Source of the DNA: Pseudomonadota bacterium
GTDB taxonomy: Bacteria; Pseudomonadota; Gammaproteobacteria; Burkholderiales; Burkholderiaceae_B
NCBI GenBank assembly: GCA_023425645.1
Contig: JAFACG010000013.1
Span: 1 to 64,000 of the forward strand
Direction of reading: 5' to 3'
Length of the DNA: 64,000 nucleotides
Shown: piece after piece, positions 49,068 through 57,661 of the stretch
Position numbering within the stretch: the stretch's first letter is position 1
Layout: each line of letters opens with the position of its first letter
The notes under the pieces: model-generated
Seen by the model: the letters and a program-made list of their open reading frames with translations, nothing else
Told to the model about the DNA's origin: nothing
Database searches by the model: none
Position numbers and translations under genes: made by a program

Positions 49068-49886
49068 ATGAGCACTCGCATCGCATTGGGCGTCTGCTAC
49101 GACGGCGCGCCCTGGCTGGGCTGGCAGAGCCAGCCGGGCGGTCGCACGGTGCAGGATGTGCTGGAACAGGCCTTGAGCCGGTTCGCCGCGCATCCGGTCA
49201 GCACCATTTGCGCCGGGCGCACCGACACCGGCGTGCATGCCCTGAACCAGACCGTGCATCTGGATACGACGGCCGTGCGCAGCCTGGAGTCCTGGGTGCG
49301 CGGGGTGAACGCCTTGCTGCCGGAATCCATCGCCGTCCAATGGGCGCGCGAGGTGCCGGACGATTTTCATGCCCGCTTCTCGGCACAGGGACGCCATTAT
49401 GCGTATCTGGTACGCCAGCATCGGGTGCGTTCGCCCTTGACGCAGGGCAGGGCGGCCTGGGTGTTCCGGCCGCTCGAGCTGGCCCGCATGCAGGAGGCGG
49501 CCGGGCATCTGCTGGGTGAACATGATTTCAGCGCCTTCCGTTCCTCGGAATGCCAGGCGGCCAGCCCGGTGCGCACGCTGACGCGCGCGCACATCGAGCA
49601 GCAGGGCGATTATTTCCTGTTCAGCTTCAGCGCCAACGCTTTCCTGCATCACATGATACGCAACCTGATGGGGGCGTTGATCTATATAGGCCAAGGCCGT
49701 CAGCCGCCATCCTGGGCGGCGCAGCTGCTGCAGCAGCGCGACCGGCGCCTGGCCGCGCCCACATTCGAAGCCAGCGGCCTGTATCTGGCCGGGGTGGATT
49801 ATCCGCCCGCCTTTGGCCTGCCCGCCGCCGACCCCTATGGGCAACTGCGCGAGCTGACCGGCCTGCGCTTTGGACAAACGGGATGA
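49068..49886 (+). CDS. truA: tRNA pseudouridine(38-40) synthase TruA
   Basis: A 272-residue enzyme with the catalytic Asp in [17 protein letters not shown] and the conserved [16 protein letters not shown] and [19 protein letters not shown]. It modifies the tRNA anticodon arm. It begins 10 bases after the FimV-like gene. The 186 bases after its stop hold the probable promoter of the TRAP genes but no gene. Confidence 0.97.
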   Translation: MSTRIALGVCYDGAPWLGWQSQPGGRTVQDVLEQALSRFAAHPVSTICAGRTDTGVHALNQTVHLDTTAVRSLESWVRGVNALLPESIAVQWAREVPDDFHARFSAQGRHYAYLVRQHRVRSPLTQGRAAWVFRPLELARMQEAAGHLLGEHDFSAFRSSECQAASPVRTLTRAHIEQQGDYFLFSFSANAFLHHMIRNLMGALIYIGQGRQPPSWAAQLLQQRDRRLAAPTFEASGLYLAGVDYPPAFGLPAADPYGQLRELTGLRFGQTG

Positions 49887-50072
49887 AGCAAGCGATTCAA
49901 TGTCCTGTTCTAAAGGGTAATTCCTTGGTTCGAGAGCCGTTCGGGCTTGCTTCAATCGTATAAAATGTGAAGCCTTTTCTTTTTGTAAGTATTCCAATCC
50001 ATTTTTGGGCCGACTAACTTCCGGGTCCAGCCACAAGCTATTCCGGAACGCGACCATATCCTGAGCAAGGCC

Positions 50073-50690
50073 ATGCAATTTTTATTACGTCTATCTAGCT
50101 TTATCGACCGCATCAATACCGCGGTCGGCAAATCGGTGACCTGGCTGACCCTGATCGTGGTCCTGGTCAGCGCCATCAACGCTGTGGTGCGCAAGGTGTT
50201 CGGGGTCAGCTCGAACGCCTGGCTGGAACTGCAGTGGTACCTGTTCGGAGCCATCTTCCTGCTGGCGGCCGGCTACACCTTCTTCGTGAACGAACACGTG
50301 CGCGTGGATGCCCTGGCCGAACGCTTCCCGCCGCGCCTGCAGGTGTGGATTGACATCATCGGCGTCATCTTCTTCCTCCTGCCCGCCGGCCTGCTGATCT
50401 TCTGGCTCTCCATCCCTTTCTTCCAGCAGTCCTACGATCTGCATGAACTGTCCTCGAACACGGGCGGCCTGATACGCTGGCCGGTCAAGCTGCTGATTCC
50501 CGTGGGCTTTGCGCTCCTGTGCCTGGCGGGCGTCTCCCACCTGATCAAGTGCATCGGCTTTCTGCGCGGCGCCTGCCCCAATCCGCTCAAGGGCTCGGGC
50601 GGCCCCAGCGCCGAAGAACAGCTGGCTGAGGAAATCCGCCAGATGGCGCAGGCCCAGCAAGCCGCAACCCCCGTTTCGAAAGGCCGGTAA
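50073..50690 (+). CDS. TRAP transporter small permease (DctQ type)
   Basis: A 205-residue protein with four membrane helices in the DctQ fold (TWLTLIVVLVSAINAVVRKV, WLELQWYLFGAIFLLAAGYT) and a hydrophilic C-terminal tail. It pairs with the large permease 2 bases downstream for sodium-driven uptake of an organic acid. No DctP-type binding protein gene is present on either side, so that component must be elsewhere. Confidence 0.93.
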   Translation: MQFLLRLSSFIDRINTAVGKSVTWLTLIVVLVSAINAVVRKVFGVSSNAWLELQWYLFGAIFLLAAGYTFFVNEHVRVDALAERFPPRLQVWIDIIGVIFFLLPAGLLIFWLSIPFFQQSYDLHELSSNTGGLIRWPVKLLIPVGFALLCLAGVSHLIKCIGFLRGACPNPLKGSGGPSAEEQLAEEIRQMAQAQQAATPVSKGR

Positions 50691-50692
50691 CG

Positions 50693-52357
50693 ATGGAATT
50701 CTTTGTTGATAATCTGGCGCCGATCATGTTCTTCAACCTGATCGCGTTCCTGCTGCTGGGCTTTCCGGTGGCCTTCACCCTGGCCGCGATCGGCATTCTC
50801 TATGGCCTGGTGGCCATCGAACTGGGGCTGATGCAGCCCGCCCTGTTCCAGGCCTTGCCGCAGCGCGTGTTCGGCATCGTCGAGAACGATACCTTGCTGG
50901 CAGTGCCGTTCTTCACGCTGATGGGCTTGATTCTCGAGCGCTCAGGCATGGCCGAGGACCTGCTGGACACCATAGGCCAGCTGTTCGGCCCGCTGCGCGG
51001 GGGCCTGGCCATCGCCGTGGTGCTGGTGGGCGCCATGCTGGCGGCCACCACCGGCGTGGTGTCGGCCTCGGTGATCTCCATGGGCCTGATCTCCCTGCCC
51101 ATCATGCTGCGCTACGGCTATGACCGCAGGCTGGCGACCGGGGTGATCGCAGCCTCCGGCACGCTGTCGCAGATCATTCCGCCGTCCATCGTGCTGATCA
51201 TCCTGGCCGACCAGCTGGGCCGCTCCATCGGCGACATGTACCGCGGCGCCATGGTGCCGGGCCTGGTGCTCACCGGGGTGTACATCCTGTACATCGTGGC
51301 CATGTCCTACATCAAGCCCAAGTCCGCTCCGGCCCTGCCGCCCGAAGCGCGGGTCTATGTGGAGCCGGACGGCAGCCGCGGCCTGACTTCGCTGATCCTG
51401 CTGACGCTCCTGGCCTCGGCCGTGGCCTACTTCGGTTCCCAGCATTACTTCGCCACGCATCCGAACATCCCCGTGGACGAGCACATCGTCGTGATGCTTC
51501 TGTTGTGGGGCATCACGGCCTGGGTCATCGCCCTGGCCAACAAGCTGCTGCGCCTGAAGCTGCTGTCGCGGATCGCCGAGCGCGTGGTGTTCGTCATGAT
51601 CCCGCCGCTGTTCCTGATCTTCCTGGTCCTGGGCACCATCTTCATCGGCGTGGCCACGCCGACCGAAGGCGGCGCCATGGGCGCGGTGGGCGCCATCATC
51701 ATGGCCGTCTCGCGCGGCCGGCTGTCCTGGAAGCTGCTGCGCCAGGCCATGGAATCGACTACGCGCCTGTCCTGCTTCGTGGTCTTCATCCTGGTGGGTT
51801 CCACGGTGTTCAGCCTGAGCTTTCGCGGCATCAACGGCGATCTGTGGGTGGAGCACCTGCTCATCGACATGCCCGGCGGCCAATGGGGCTTCCTGATCGT
51901 GGTCAGCGTGCTGACTTTCCTGCTCGCTTTCTTCCTGGACTTCTTCGAGCTGGCCTTCATCATCGTGCCGCTGCTCGGGCCGATCGCCGACAAGATGGGC
52001 ATAGACCTGATCTGGTTCGGCGTGCTGCTGGCGGTCAATATGCAGACGTCCTTCATGCACCCGCCATTCGGCTTTGCACTGTTCTTCCTGCGCTCGGTCG
52101 CACCCAAGGAGGACTATACGGACAAGGTCACCGGCGAGCGCATCAGGCGCGTGGCCACCACGGATATCTATTGGGGCTCGGTTCCCTTTATCATTATCCA
52201 GTTGCTGATGGTGGCGGCGGTCATGGTCTTCCCCGGCATGGTCACCCACTACAAGCACGGCGAAGTCCTGCTGGACGATTCCCAGATCCAGTTCGGCACC
52301 GAATCCACCTATGGTTCGGACAGCTACGGGCAGGATCCCGCCGCCGTCTTCCAATAA
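50693..52357 (+). CDS. TRAP transporter large permease (DctM type)
   Basis: A 554-residue protein, longer than the usual 425. The N-terminal half shows AVPFFTLMGLILERSGMAED and ASGTLSQIIPPSIVLIILAD. A central insert (about 215-295) adds membrane helices and a soluble loop before VATPTEGGAMGAVGAII. The C-terminal half shows MQTSFMHPPFGFALFFLRSV. This extended form occurs in a subgroup of TRAP large subunits. The substrate is unknown. A strong terminator follows. Confidence 0.93.
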   Translation: MEFFVDNLAPIMFFNLIAFLLLGFPVAFTLAAIGILYGLVAIELGLMQPALFQALPQRVFGIVENDTLLAVPFFTLMGLILERSGMAEDLLDTIGQLFGPLRGGLAIAVVLVGAMLAATTGVVSASVISMGLISLPIMLRYGYDRRLATGVIAASGTLSQIIPPSIVLIILADQLGRSIGDMYRGAMVPGLVLTGVYILYIVAMSYIKPKSAPALPPEARVYVEPDGSRGLTSLILLTLLASAVAYFGSQHYFATHPNIPVDEHIVVMLLLWGITAWVIALANKLLRLKLLSRIAERVVFVMIPPLFLIFLVLGTIFIGVATPTEGGAMGAVGAIIMAVSRGRLSWKLLRQAMESTTRLSCFVVFILVGSTVFSLSFRGINGDLWVEHLLIDMPGGQWGFLIVVSVLTFLLAFFLDFFELAFIIVPLLGPIADKMGIDLIWFGVLLAVNMQTSFMHPPFGFALFFLRSVAPKEDYTDKVTGERIRRVATTDIYWGSVPFIIIQLLMVAAVMVFPGMVTHYKHGEVLLDDSQIQFGTESTYGSDSYGQDPAAVFQ

Positions 52358-52374
52358 GACAGCATAGGTTCAAC

Positions 52375-52401
52375 AACGGGGGCGCCAAGCCCCCGTTTTT
52401 C
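52375..52401 (+). terminator. Rho-independent terminator after the TRAP genes
   Basis: A 9-bp stem AACGGGGGC / GCCCCCGTT with a 5-base loop runs into five T residues. It separates the TRAP pair from trpF, whose Shine-Dalgarno sequence (CAGGAG) lies 5 bases further on. Confidence 0.88.
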
Positions 52402-52415
52402 ATTCAGGAGCAGCC

Positions 52416-53078
52416 ATGATGCCAGCCCGTACCCGGGTCAAGATTTGCGGATTGACCCGGGAGCAGGACATAGACGCCGCCGTCCGGGCGGGCGCCGACG
52501 CCCTTGGCTTTGTGTTCTATCCCAAGAGCCCGCGCATGCTTTCCACGGACCAGGCGGCCCGTCTGCGCAGACGCATCCCCGCCTTCGTCCAGGCCGCCGG
52601 CCTGTTCGTGAATGCGCAGGAAGCGTTCGTGCGCGAGATACTGGACCAGGTCCGCCCCGACCTGCTGCAGTTCCATGGCGAAGAAAGTCCGGAGCAATGC
52701 CGGCTGTATGGCCATCCCTACATCAAGGCCTTCCGGGCCGGCGCGCCCGGCCTGGATACGGTGGAGGGCTTGTATCAGGCCTGCCTGGCGTATCCGGACG
52801 CCCAAGGCTGGCTGATGGACGGCTATCACGACGCCTACGGCGGCACCGGCACGGCCTTTGACGCCGAACTGATCCAGGGACTGCAGCAGAGGCTTGCCGG
52901 CCAGTCGCCTCTGCCGCCCCTGATCCTGGCCGGCGGCATGCGGATCGACAACGTCGCGCAGCGCGTGGCCCTGCACCGGCCCTATGCCATCGATGTGAGC
53001 AGCGGCGTCGAGGACGCGCCGGGCGTCAAGAACGCCGACAAGATCGTGCAGTTCATGCAGGCGCTGGCGCAGGCCTGA
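52416..53078 (+). CDS. trpF: Phosphoribosylanthranilate isomerase
   Basis: A 220-residue TIM barrel with the catalytic Cys in VKICGLTREQDIDAAVRAGA and phosphate-binding LILAGGMRIDNV and AIDVSSGVEDAPGVKN. It performs the third step of tryptophan synthesis. The two adjacent ATGs at 52416 and 52419 are both possible. In many relatives trpB and trpA follow, but here the next gene is a thioredoxin-like protein. Confidence 0.97.
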   Translation: MMPARTRVKICGLTREQDIDAAVRAGADALGFVFYPKSPRMLSTDQAARLRRRIPAFVQAAGLFVNAQEAFVREILDQVRPDLLQFHGEESPEQCRLYGHPYIKAFRAGAPGLDTVEGLYQACLAYPDAQGWLMDGYHDAYGGTGTAFDAELIQGLQQRLAGQSPLPPLILAGGMRIDNVAQRVALHRPYAIDVSSGVEDAPGVKNADKIVQFMQALAQA

Positions 53079-53178
53079 GCCTGGCGGGGAATCTTTCCAC
53101 TTTCAAGGTGTCCATATTCCTTGGTCCGGCCCGCCGTGAGCGGGCCCTGCTTGTCCGGTCTTGTCAGGAGCCGTATTC

Positions 53179-53994
53179 ATGCAAAGCATCCAGCTCGGTC
53201 CCTTTACCTTCGCCACGTCCTTGTTCGCCTTCATGGCGGCGGCCATTGCGGCCTTGTTGCTGGCCGCGTGGCTGGACAGGCGAAGCCGGACACGCGCGGA
53301 ATCCGCGCTATGGCGCGGCTTGCTGCTGGGCCTGCTGGCCGGGCGCCTGGGCTTTCTCGTCCAGCAATGGGATTACTATCGCCATGCGCCCTTGAGCTGG
53401 ATGGACCTGCGCGACGGCGGGCTGATGCTGCCGGCCGCCGTCGCGGCAGCCCTGGCCTACTGGCTGTGGCGCGGGCTGCGCGACAAGGCGATGCTGCCGG
53501 CGCTGTCGGGAGGCCTTGCGATCGGCCTGGCCGCCTTCGCCCTGATCATGAGCTGGGCGGGTGCCATGCAGACGCAGGAACCCCGGGTTTTGCCGGCGGT
53601 GGCCTTGCAACCCGTGCAGGCGCAGCCGGATTCGCCGGCGGGGCTGCAGGGCTATCAGGGCAAGCTGACCGTGGTCAATCTGTGGGCCAGCTGGTGCCCG
53701 CCGTGCCGGCGGGAGATGCCGGCCTTCAAGCAGGTGCAGTCCAGCCGCGACGATGTGCATATCGTCTTCGCCAACCAGGGGGAGGAGGCCGATGTCATCC
53801 AGCAGTACCTGGACAAGGAAAAGCTGGAGCTGGCCAATATGTGGCGCGATCCGCAGATGCAGCTGGGCCAGGCCGTGCGCAGCCGCGGCCTGCCCACCAC
53901 CTTGTTCCTGGACGCGCAGGGGCGGCTGTTGGACGTGCGTGCCGGGGAACTGTCGGCCGCCACGCTGAATGACCGGATCGATCGTTTGATGTAG
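53179..53994 (+). CDS. TlpA-like membrane thioredoxin with N-terminal multi-helix domain
   Basis: A 271-residue protein. Residues 1-128 contain about four membrane helices resembling the first part of an Lgt-like domain (FTFATSLFAFMAAAIAALLL, LLLGLLAGRLGFLVQQWDYY). Residues 150-271 form a thioredoxin domain with CPPC (173-176) in NLWASWCPPCRREMPAF. It probably reduces or handles disulfides on the periplasmic side. The ATG at 53179 follows CAGGAG. Confidence 0.87.
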   Translation: MQSIQLGPFTFATSLFAFMAAAIAALLLAAWLDRRSRTRAESALWRGLLLGLLAGRLGFLVQQWDYYRHAPLSWMDLRDGGLMLPAAVAAALAYWLWRGLRDKAMLPALSGGLAIGLAAFALIMSWAGAMQTQEPRVLPAVALQPVQAQPDSPAGLQGYQGKLTVVNLWASWCPPCRREMPAFKQVQSSRDDVHIVFANQGEEADVIQQYLDKEKLELANMWRDPQMQLGQAVRSRGLPTTLFLDAQGRLLDVRAGELSAATLNDRIDRLM

Positions 53995-53998
53995 GAGT

Positions 53999-54256
53999 TC
54001 AGGCTCTGGCTTGCGTCGTCCGATCGGGCAGGAACCGGCTCAGCATGAAGTCGACGGCGCGCTGATGCGTCATGGCGGTGTCCGGGCGCGCGCCGCCGGC
54101 GGCCAGGGACTCCTTGCCGGCCGCATGCCGATACAGCGCCATGGGCGTGACGCCCAGTTCGCTTGCCAGACGCCTCATGCTCAGCGCCGCCGCCCCTTCT
54201 TCATCCAGAATCGTCAACGCCTGCCGTGGAATTTCGGACTGGGTCGGTCTGGGGCA
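53999..54256 (-). pseudogene. TetR-family regulator remnant with internal deletion
   Basis: The minus strand encodes the helix-turn-helix of a TetR regulator (ALTILDEEGAAALSMRRLAS then LGVTPMALYRHAAGKESL). It then jumps in frame to a short C-terminal end (AVDFMLSRFLPDRTTQARA). Only about 85 residues remain of the usual 190-220, and no start codon lies at the expected place. The ligand-binding domain is gone. The left arm of a large palindromic element begins about 40 bases upstream. Confidence 0.7.
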
Positions 54257-54297
54257 AAAAAAGGTTTTTCGAAGAATCCCGGGGACTGAATTGTCAA

Positions 54298-54586
54298 GTC
54301 GATGCCGAACTGGTTTTTTGGAGACGCCGTTCAAGGTGCAGGAAGAGCGGACGGCGCTGATGGCTTGCCGGCGCGGCGCAGCGCGCCGGTGCCCTGGTCG
54401 AGGCGCGTGGCCGGGCGCGTCGTTAACTCCGGCGGGTTGCTCGCCCCCCAGGCGAGCAACAAGCGCCGCCGTCGAACAGAACGACGCTTAGCTCCCGTCC
54501 CCGCACCTCGCCTGCGGCAAGCCATCCGACCCGCCCCGTCCGCTCTTCCTGCACCTTGAACGGCTCAAAATGCCGATGGCATCGAC
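54298..54586. repeat. Large nested palindromic element 1
   Basis: Four nested inverted pairs share one centre near 54445: GTCGATGCC (54298-54306) with 54578-54586; a perfect 29-bp arm 54326-54354, beginning GCCGTTCAAGGTGCAGGAAG, with 54536-54564; GATGGCTTGCCG (54359-54370) with 54515-54526; and a central hairpin GTTGCTCGCC (54436-54445) with 54451-54460. Spacers between arms are unequal and imperfectly matched. No convincing gene lies inside. Confidence 0.85.
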
Positions 54587-54661
54587 CCGGCTATACGCAT
54601 TCATGCCAAACAGAAAATTCAGCGGCTGGCTGATATGTTGTACGGCGCGCGCGGACGTCCC

Positions 54662-54959
54662 GCCGTTTGGGCCAAAACGACGGGACCGTTCTCGCGAGGC
54701 AGGCCGGGGCGGGCCGGCGGGCGAGTCAGGGCCTTCGCCGCAGGCGGGATGCGGGGGCGGGAGGCAAGGGGGCGTGCTGTTCGAGCAGGACGCTTGTGAT
54801 TCGTCCAGTGGACGAATCACCCTGCGAGTTCACGCCCCGCCCGCCCCCGCATCCTGACCAGGGAACCCGCGCGCAGCGCGGGCGGAGGACCCAGCCAAGC
54901 CGGCCCGCCCCGGCCTGCCTCGCGAGAACCCGAGCTTCTTTCTGCTTGGCCCAAACGGC
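54662..54959. repeat. Large nested palindromic element 2
   Basis: Nested inverted pairs around 54808-54811: GCCGTTTGGGCCAA (54662-54675) with 54946-54959; a perfect 30-bp arm 54689-54718, beginning TTCTCGCGAGGCAGGCCGGG, with 54899-54928; GGATGCGGGGGCGGG (54747-54761) with 54840-54854; GGGGCGTG (54769-54776) with 54831-54838; and a central 11-bp hairpin GTGATTCGTCC-AGT-GGACGAATCAC (54796-54820). The element starts with GCCGTT and ends with AACGGC like element 1, 97-98 bases away. No gene is supported inside. Confidence 0.87.
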
Positions 54960-55000
54960 TCGTCAAACACGGAGGAATCCCCGGAATTCCTCGAAGAAGC

Positions 55001-55026
55001 AAAAAAAACCGCCCGGCAAGGGGCGG
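55001..55026 (-). terminator. Rho-independent terminator of the bile-acid-symporter-family gene
   Basis: On the minus strand, stem CCGCCC / GGGCGG with a 6-base loop is followed by eight T residues. It lies 25 bases past the stop of the gene at 55052. Confidence 0.88.
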
Positions 55027-55051
55027 CAAATCAGCACAGGAACGTGGTCGG

Positions 55052-56056
55052 TCAGGCTTTCTGCAGCACGCCTTCTTCTTGTTCCTCGTGAGGGCGGCGG
55101 GCGTAGTGATTGGCGATCACGGCGCAGGCCATGAGCTGGATCTGGTGGAACAGCATGATGGGCAGCAGCGCCGGACCGATGGCGGCGCCGCTGAACAGCA
55201 CCTGGGCCATGGGCACGCCGGTGGCCAGGCTCTTCTTGGAGCCGCAGAACACGATGGTGATCTCGTCTTCCTTGTTGAAGCCGAAGCGGCGCGCCATCCA
55301 GGTGGTCAGCACCAGCACCACGGCCAGCAGCACGATGCAGACCACGGTCAGGATCAGCAGGGACATGGGCGGCACGGCCTGCCACAGCCCGCCGATGACC
55401 GAGGCGCTGAACGCGGTGTAGACGACCAGCAGGATGGATGTCTGGTCGACGTTGCGCAGCCAGGCGCGGTTGCGGTCCATCCAGCCGCCGATCCAGGGAC
55501 GCATCAGGTGGCCGACCACGAAGGGCAGCAGCAGTTGCAGGCTGATCTTCTTGATGGCGTCCAGGGTGGAGGCCGCCGAGCCGGCGTCCGCATCGAGCAG
55601 CAGCTTGAGCAGCACGGGCGTGAGCACGATGCCGATCAGGCTGGAGGCCGAGGCGCTGCAGACGGCGGCGGGAATGTTGCCGCGGGCGATGGAGGTGAAG
55701 GCGATGGCCGACTGCACGGTCCCGGGCAGGGCGCACAGGTACAGGATGCCCACGAACAAGGGCATGCCCAGCAGCGGCAGCAGAACGGGCTTCAAGACCA
55801 GGCCCAGCAGCGGAAACATGACGAAGGTGCAGCCGAACACCAGCAGGTGCAGGCGCCAGTGCGTGGCGCCGGCGATGATGGCTTCGCGCGAGAGCTTGGC
55901 GCCGTGCATGAAGAACAGCAGGGCGATGGCCAAGCCGGTGATCAGCTCGAAAATGACGGCGCCCTGGCCGTAGGCGGGAAACAGCGTGGCCAGGGCCACG
56001 ACGCCGATCAGGATCAGGGTGAAATTGTCGAACAGCAGTCTTAGGCGAGACAACAT
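55052..56056 (-). CDS. Bile acid:sodium symporter family protein (YfeH-like)
   Basis: A 334-residue protein with about ten membrane helices. Segments such as FFMHGAKLSREAIIAGATHW, CALPGTVQSAIAFTSIARGN and FCGSKKSLATGVPMAQVLF match the SBF-like YfeH group. Despite the name, substrates in bacteria are mostly organic anions and are not predicted here. ATG at 56054-56056 is preferred; an in-frame GTG 36 bases upstream is possible. It is divergent from an AraC regulator only 76 bases away, which is its likely controller. Confidence 0.88.
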   Translation of the reverse strand: MLSRLRLLFDNFTLILIGVVALATLFPAYGQGAVIFELITGLAIALLFFMHGAKLSREAIIAGATHWRLHLLVFGCTFVMFPLLGLVLKPVLLPLLGMPLFVGILYLCALPGTVQSAIAFTSIARGNIPAAVCSASASSLIGIVLTPVLLKLLLDADAGSAASTLDAIKKISLQLLLPFVVGHLMRPWIGGWMDRNRAWLRNVDQTSILLVVYTAFSASVIGGLWQAVPPMSLLILTVVCIVLLAVVLVLTTWMARRFGFNKEDEITIVFCGSKKSLATGVPMAQVLFSGAAIGPALLPIMLFHQIQLMACAVIANHYARRPHEEQEEGVLQKA

Positions 56057-56132
56057 GGCGATTTGAAAGAGTTGCGAAAAGGGACGGTTCACTTTACCGT
56101 AGACTTTCGTGGGTGTTTATCGTTAAACGGAT

Positions 56133-56960
56133 ATGGAACATCGAAAAGCGGACATTCTGGTGCATTCGGACGCCATTCCGGCAGGGTTGAGGCAATTGCG
56201 TTACCTGCCCAGGCCGCTCTACGGCCAGGAACGGGCCTTGCCCAACCAGGCGATTTCACGTCCGCACCGCCACCCCTGGGTGCAGTTTTCCTATGCGCTG
56301 ACCGGAGTGATCGAGGTGCGCACCGCGGCCGGTCGCTTCATGGCGCCGCCGCAGCAGGCCGTGTGGGTGCCGGCCGGCGTGGAGCATGGCGTGCGCTGTT
56401 CGCCCGATGCGCAGATACGCAGTCTGTACATCGATGTGCAGGCCTTGCCGCGGCAGCACGAGCAGTGCCGGGTCGTGGCGGTGAACCGGCTGCTGCGGGA
56501 ACTGATCCGGGAATTCAGCACCTTGCCGGTGCTCTATGACCGCGAAGGGGAACAGGGCCGACTGGTGCAGGTGCTGCTGGACCGCCTGCTGGCGGCGCCC
56601 GAAAGCGGCCTGATCCTGCCCTGGCCGGCGGATCCGCGCTTGCGCCAGGTATGCCAGCAGTTGCAGGCCCAGCCCGCGCTGGGCTGTACCCTGGAGGAAC
56701 TGGCCGGGCAGCAGGGCGTGTCGGAGAAAACATTGAGCCGGCTGTTCCGCCAGGAGACCGGGCTGACCTTCCGGGCCTGGCGGCAGCGTCTGCGCATCAT
56801 GAGCGCCTTGCCCATGCTCGAGCGCCATGAGCGCGTCACCGATGTGGCGCTGGCCTGCGGCTACGACAGCATGTCGGCCTTCGTGGCGGCGTTCCGCGAG
56901 CTGATGGGCCAGACGCCCGGCGAGTTCTTCCGCCCGCCGGCCGACGAGGCCGGGCTGTAG
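56133..56960 (+). CDS. AraC-family transcriptional regulator (cupin type)
   Basis: A 275-residue regulator with an N-terminal cupin sensor domain (RPHRHPWVQFSYALTGVIEV, QQAVWVPAGVEHGV) and a C-terminal AraC DNA-binding domain (LAGQQGVSEKTLSRLFRQET, VALACGYDSMSAFVAAFREL). It resembles NimR/YeaM-type regulators of adjacent transporters, which fits its divergence from the symporter-family gene. Its last 100 bases overlap the convergent amidotransferase gene. Confidence 0.93.
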   Translation: MEHRKADILVHSDAIPAGLRQLRYLPRPLYGQERALPNQAISRPHRHPWVQFSYALTGVIEVRTAAGRFMAPPQQAVWVPAGVEHGVRCSPDAQIRSLYIDVQALPRQHEQCRVVAVNRLLRELIREFSTLPVLYDREGEQGRLVQVLLDRLLAAPESGLILPWPADPRLRQVCQQLQAQPALGCTLEELAGQQGVSEKTLSRLFRQETGLTFRAWRQRLRIMSALPMLERHERVTDVALACGYDSMSAFVAAFRELMGQTPGEFFRPPADEAGL

Positions 56961-57661
56961 GCCCGGACGAAGCTCCACAGCAGCCGGCGCGCTTCGGGCG
57001 TGTCTCGCACCTGATCGGCCATGGCCTGCGGGTCCCGTCCCTCGGCCTGCAGCCCCGCTTGATTGCGCAAGATGCAGTAGCGCAGCAGTTCGGCGAAGAA
57101 TTCCGGATGGAACTGGGCGGACCATTGCGCCGGGCCGTAGCGCAGGATCTGGTGCGGATCGTGGTCGGAGCCGGCCAGCACCTGGACGCCCGCGGGGATT
57201 TCCAGCACGCTTTGCTGGTGCGTGAGCAGGGCGTCAAAGCGCATCGGCAGGCCGGCGAGCATGCCATGTTCGCGGGCTTGCGGCCGCAGCGCCACCGGCA
57301 GGCAGCCCAGTTCGCGTCCCCGCGGATGGTAGTCCACCACGCCGCCCAGGGCATGCGCCATCAGCTGATGACCGTAGCAGATTCCCAATAGGGGCGTTCC
57401 GGTCTGGCGCCGCTCGCGTATCCAGTGCGCCAGCGCTTCGCTCCACCCCAGCCTGTCGGTGACCATGCACCAGGATCCGGTGATGACAACCGGCTCCGCG
57501 CAGTCGGCCTCGGGCAGGGCGGGGTCCTCGTCCACCCGCCATATCCGCAGGTCCACGGACAAGGGTTGCAAGGCGCGGCGGAACCAGTCCGCCTGGCTGC
57601 CGAAGCGCGCCTTCACGTCGGCCGGCGGGTCTCCGGCCTGCAGGATGTGCACCGCGCTCAT
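56861..57661 (-). CDS. Class I glutamine amidotransferase-like protein
   Basis: A 266-residue protein with a complete GATase triad: Cys95 in LLGICYGHQL, His185 and Glu187 in QFHPEF. Stand-alone proteins of this type resemble GMP-synthase-like or gamma-glutamyl hydrolase-like enzymes; the substrate is unknown. The conserved part ends near residue 233. The last ~33 residues (SPASSAGGRKNSP onward) are antisense to the AraC gene and look non-conserved. crcB overlaps its start by 4 bases. Confidence 0.88.
   Translation of the reverse strand: MSAVHILQAGDPPADVKARFGSQADWFRRALQPLSVDLRIWRVDEDPALPEADCAEPVVITGSWCMVTDRLGWSEALAHWIRERRQTGTPLLGICYGHQLMAHALGGVVDYHPRGRELGCLPVALRPQAREHGMLAGLPMRFDALLTHQQSVLEIPAGVQVLAGSDHDPHQILRYGPAQWSAQFHPEFFAELLRYCILRNQAGLQAEGRDPQAMADQVRDTPEARRLLWSFVRAYSPASSAGGRKNSPGVWPISSRNAATKADMLS

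Noticed and set aside
54334..55029. Short Arg/Pro/Gly-rich frames in the palindromic region
   Set aside because: Their composition follows the GC-rich repeats, they appear on both strands symmetrically, and none has a credible start site.
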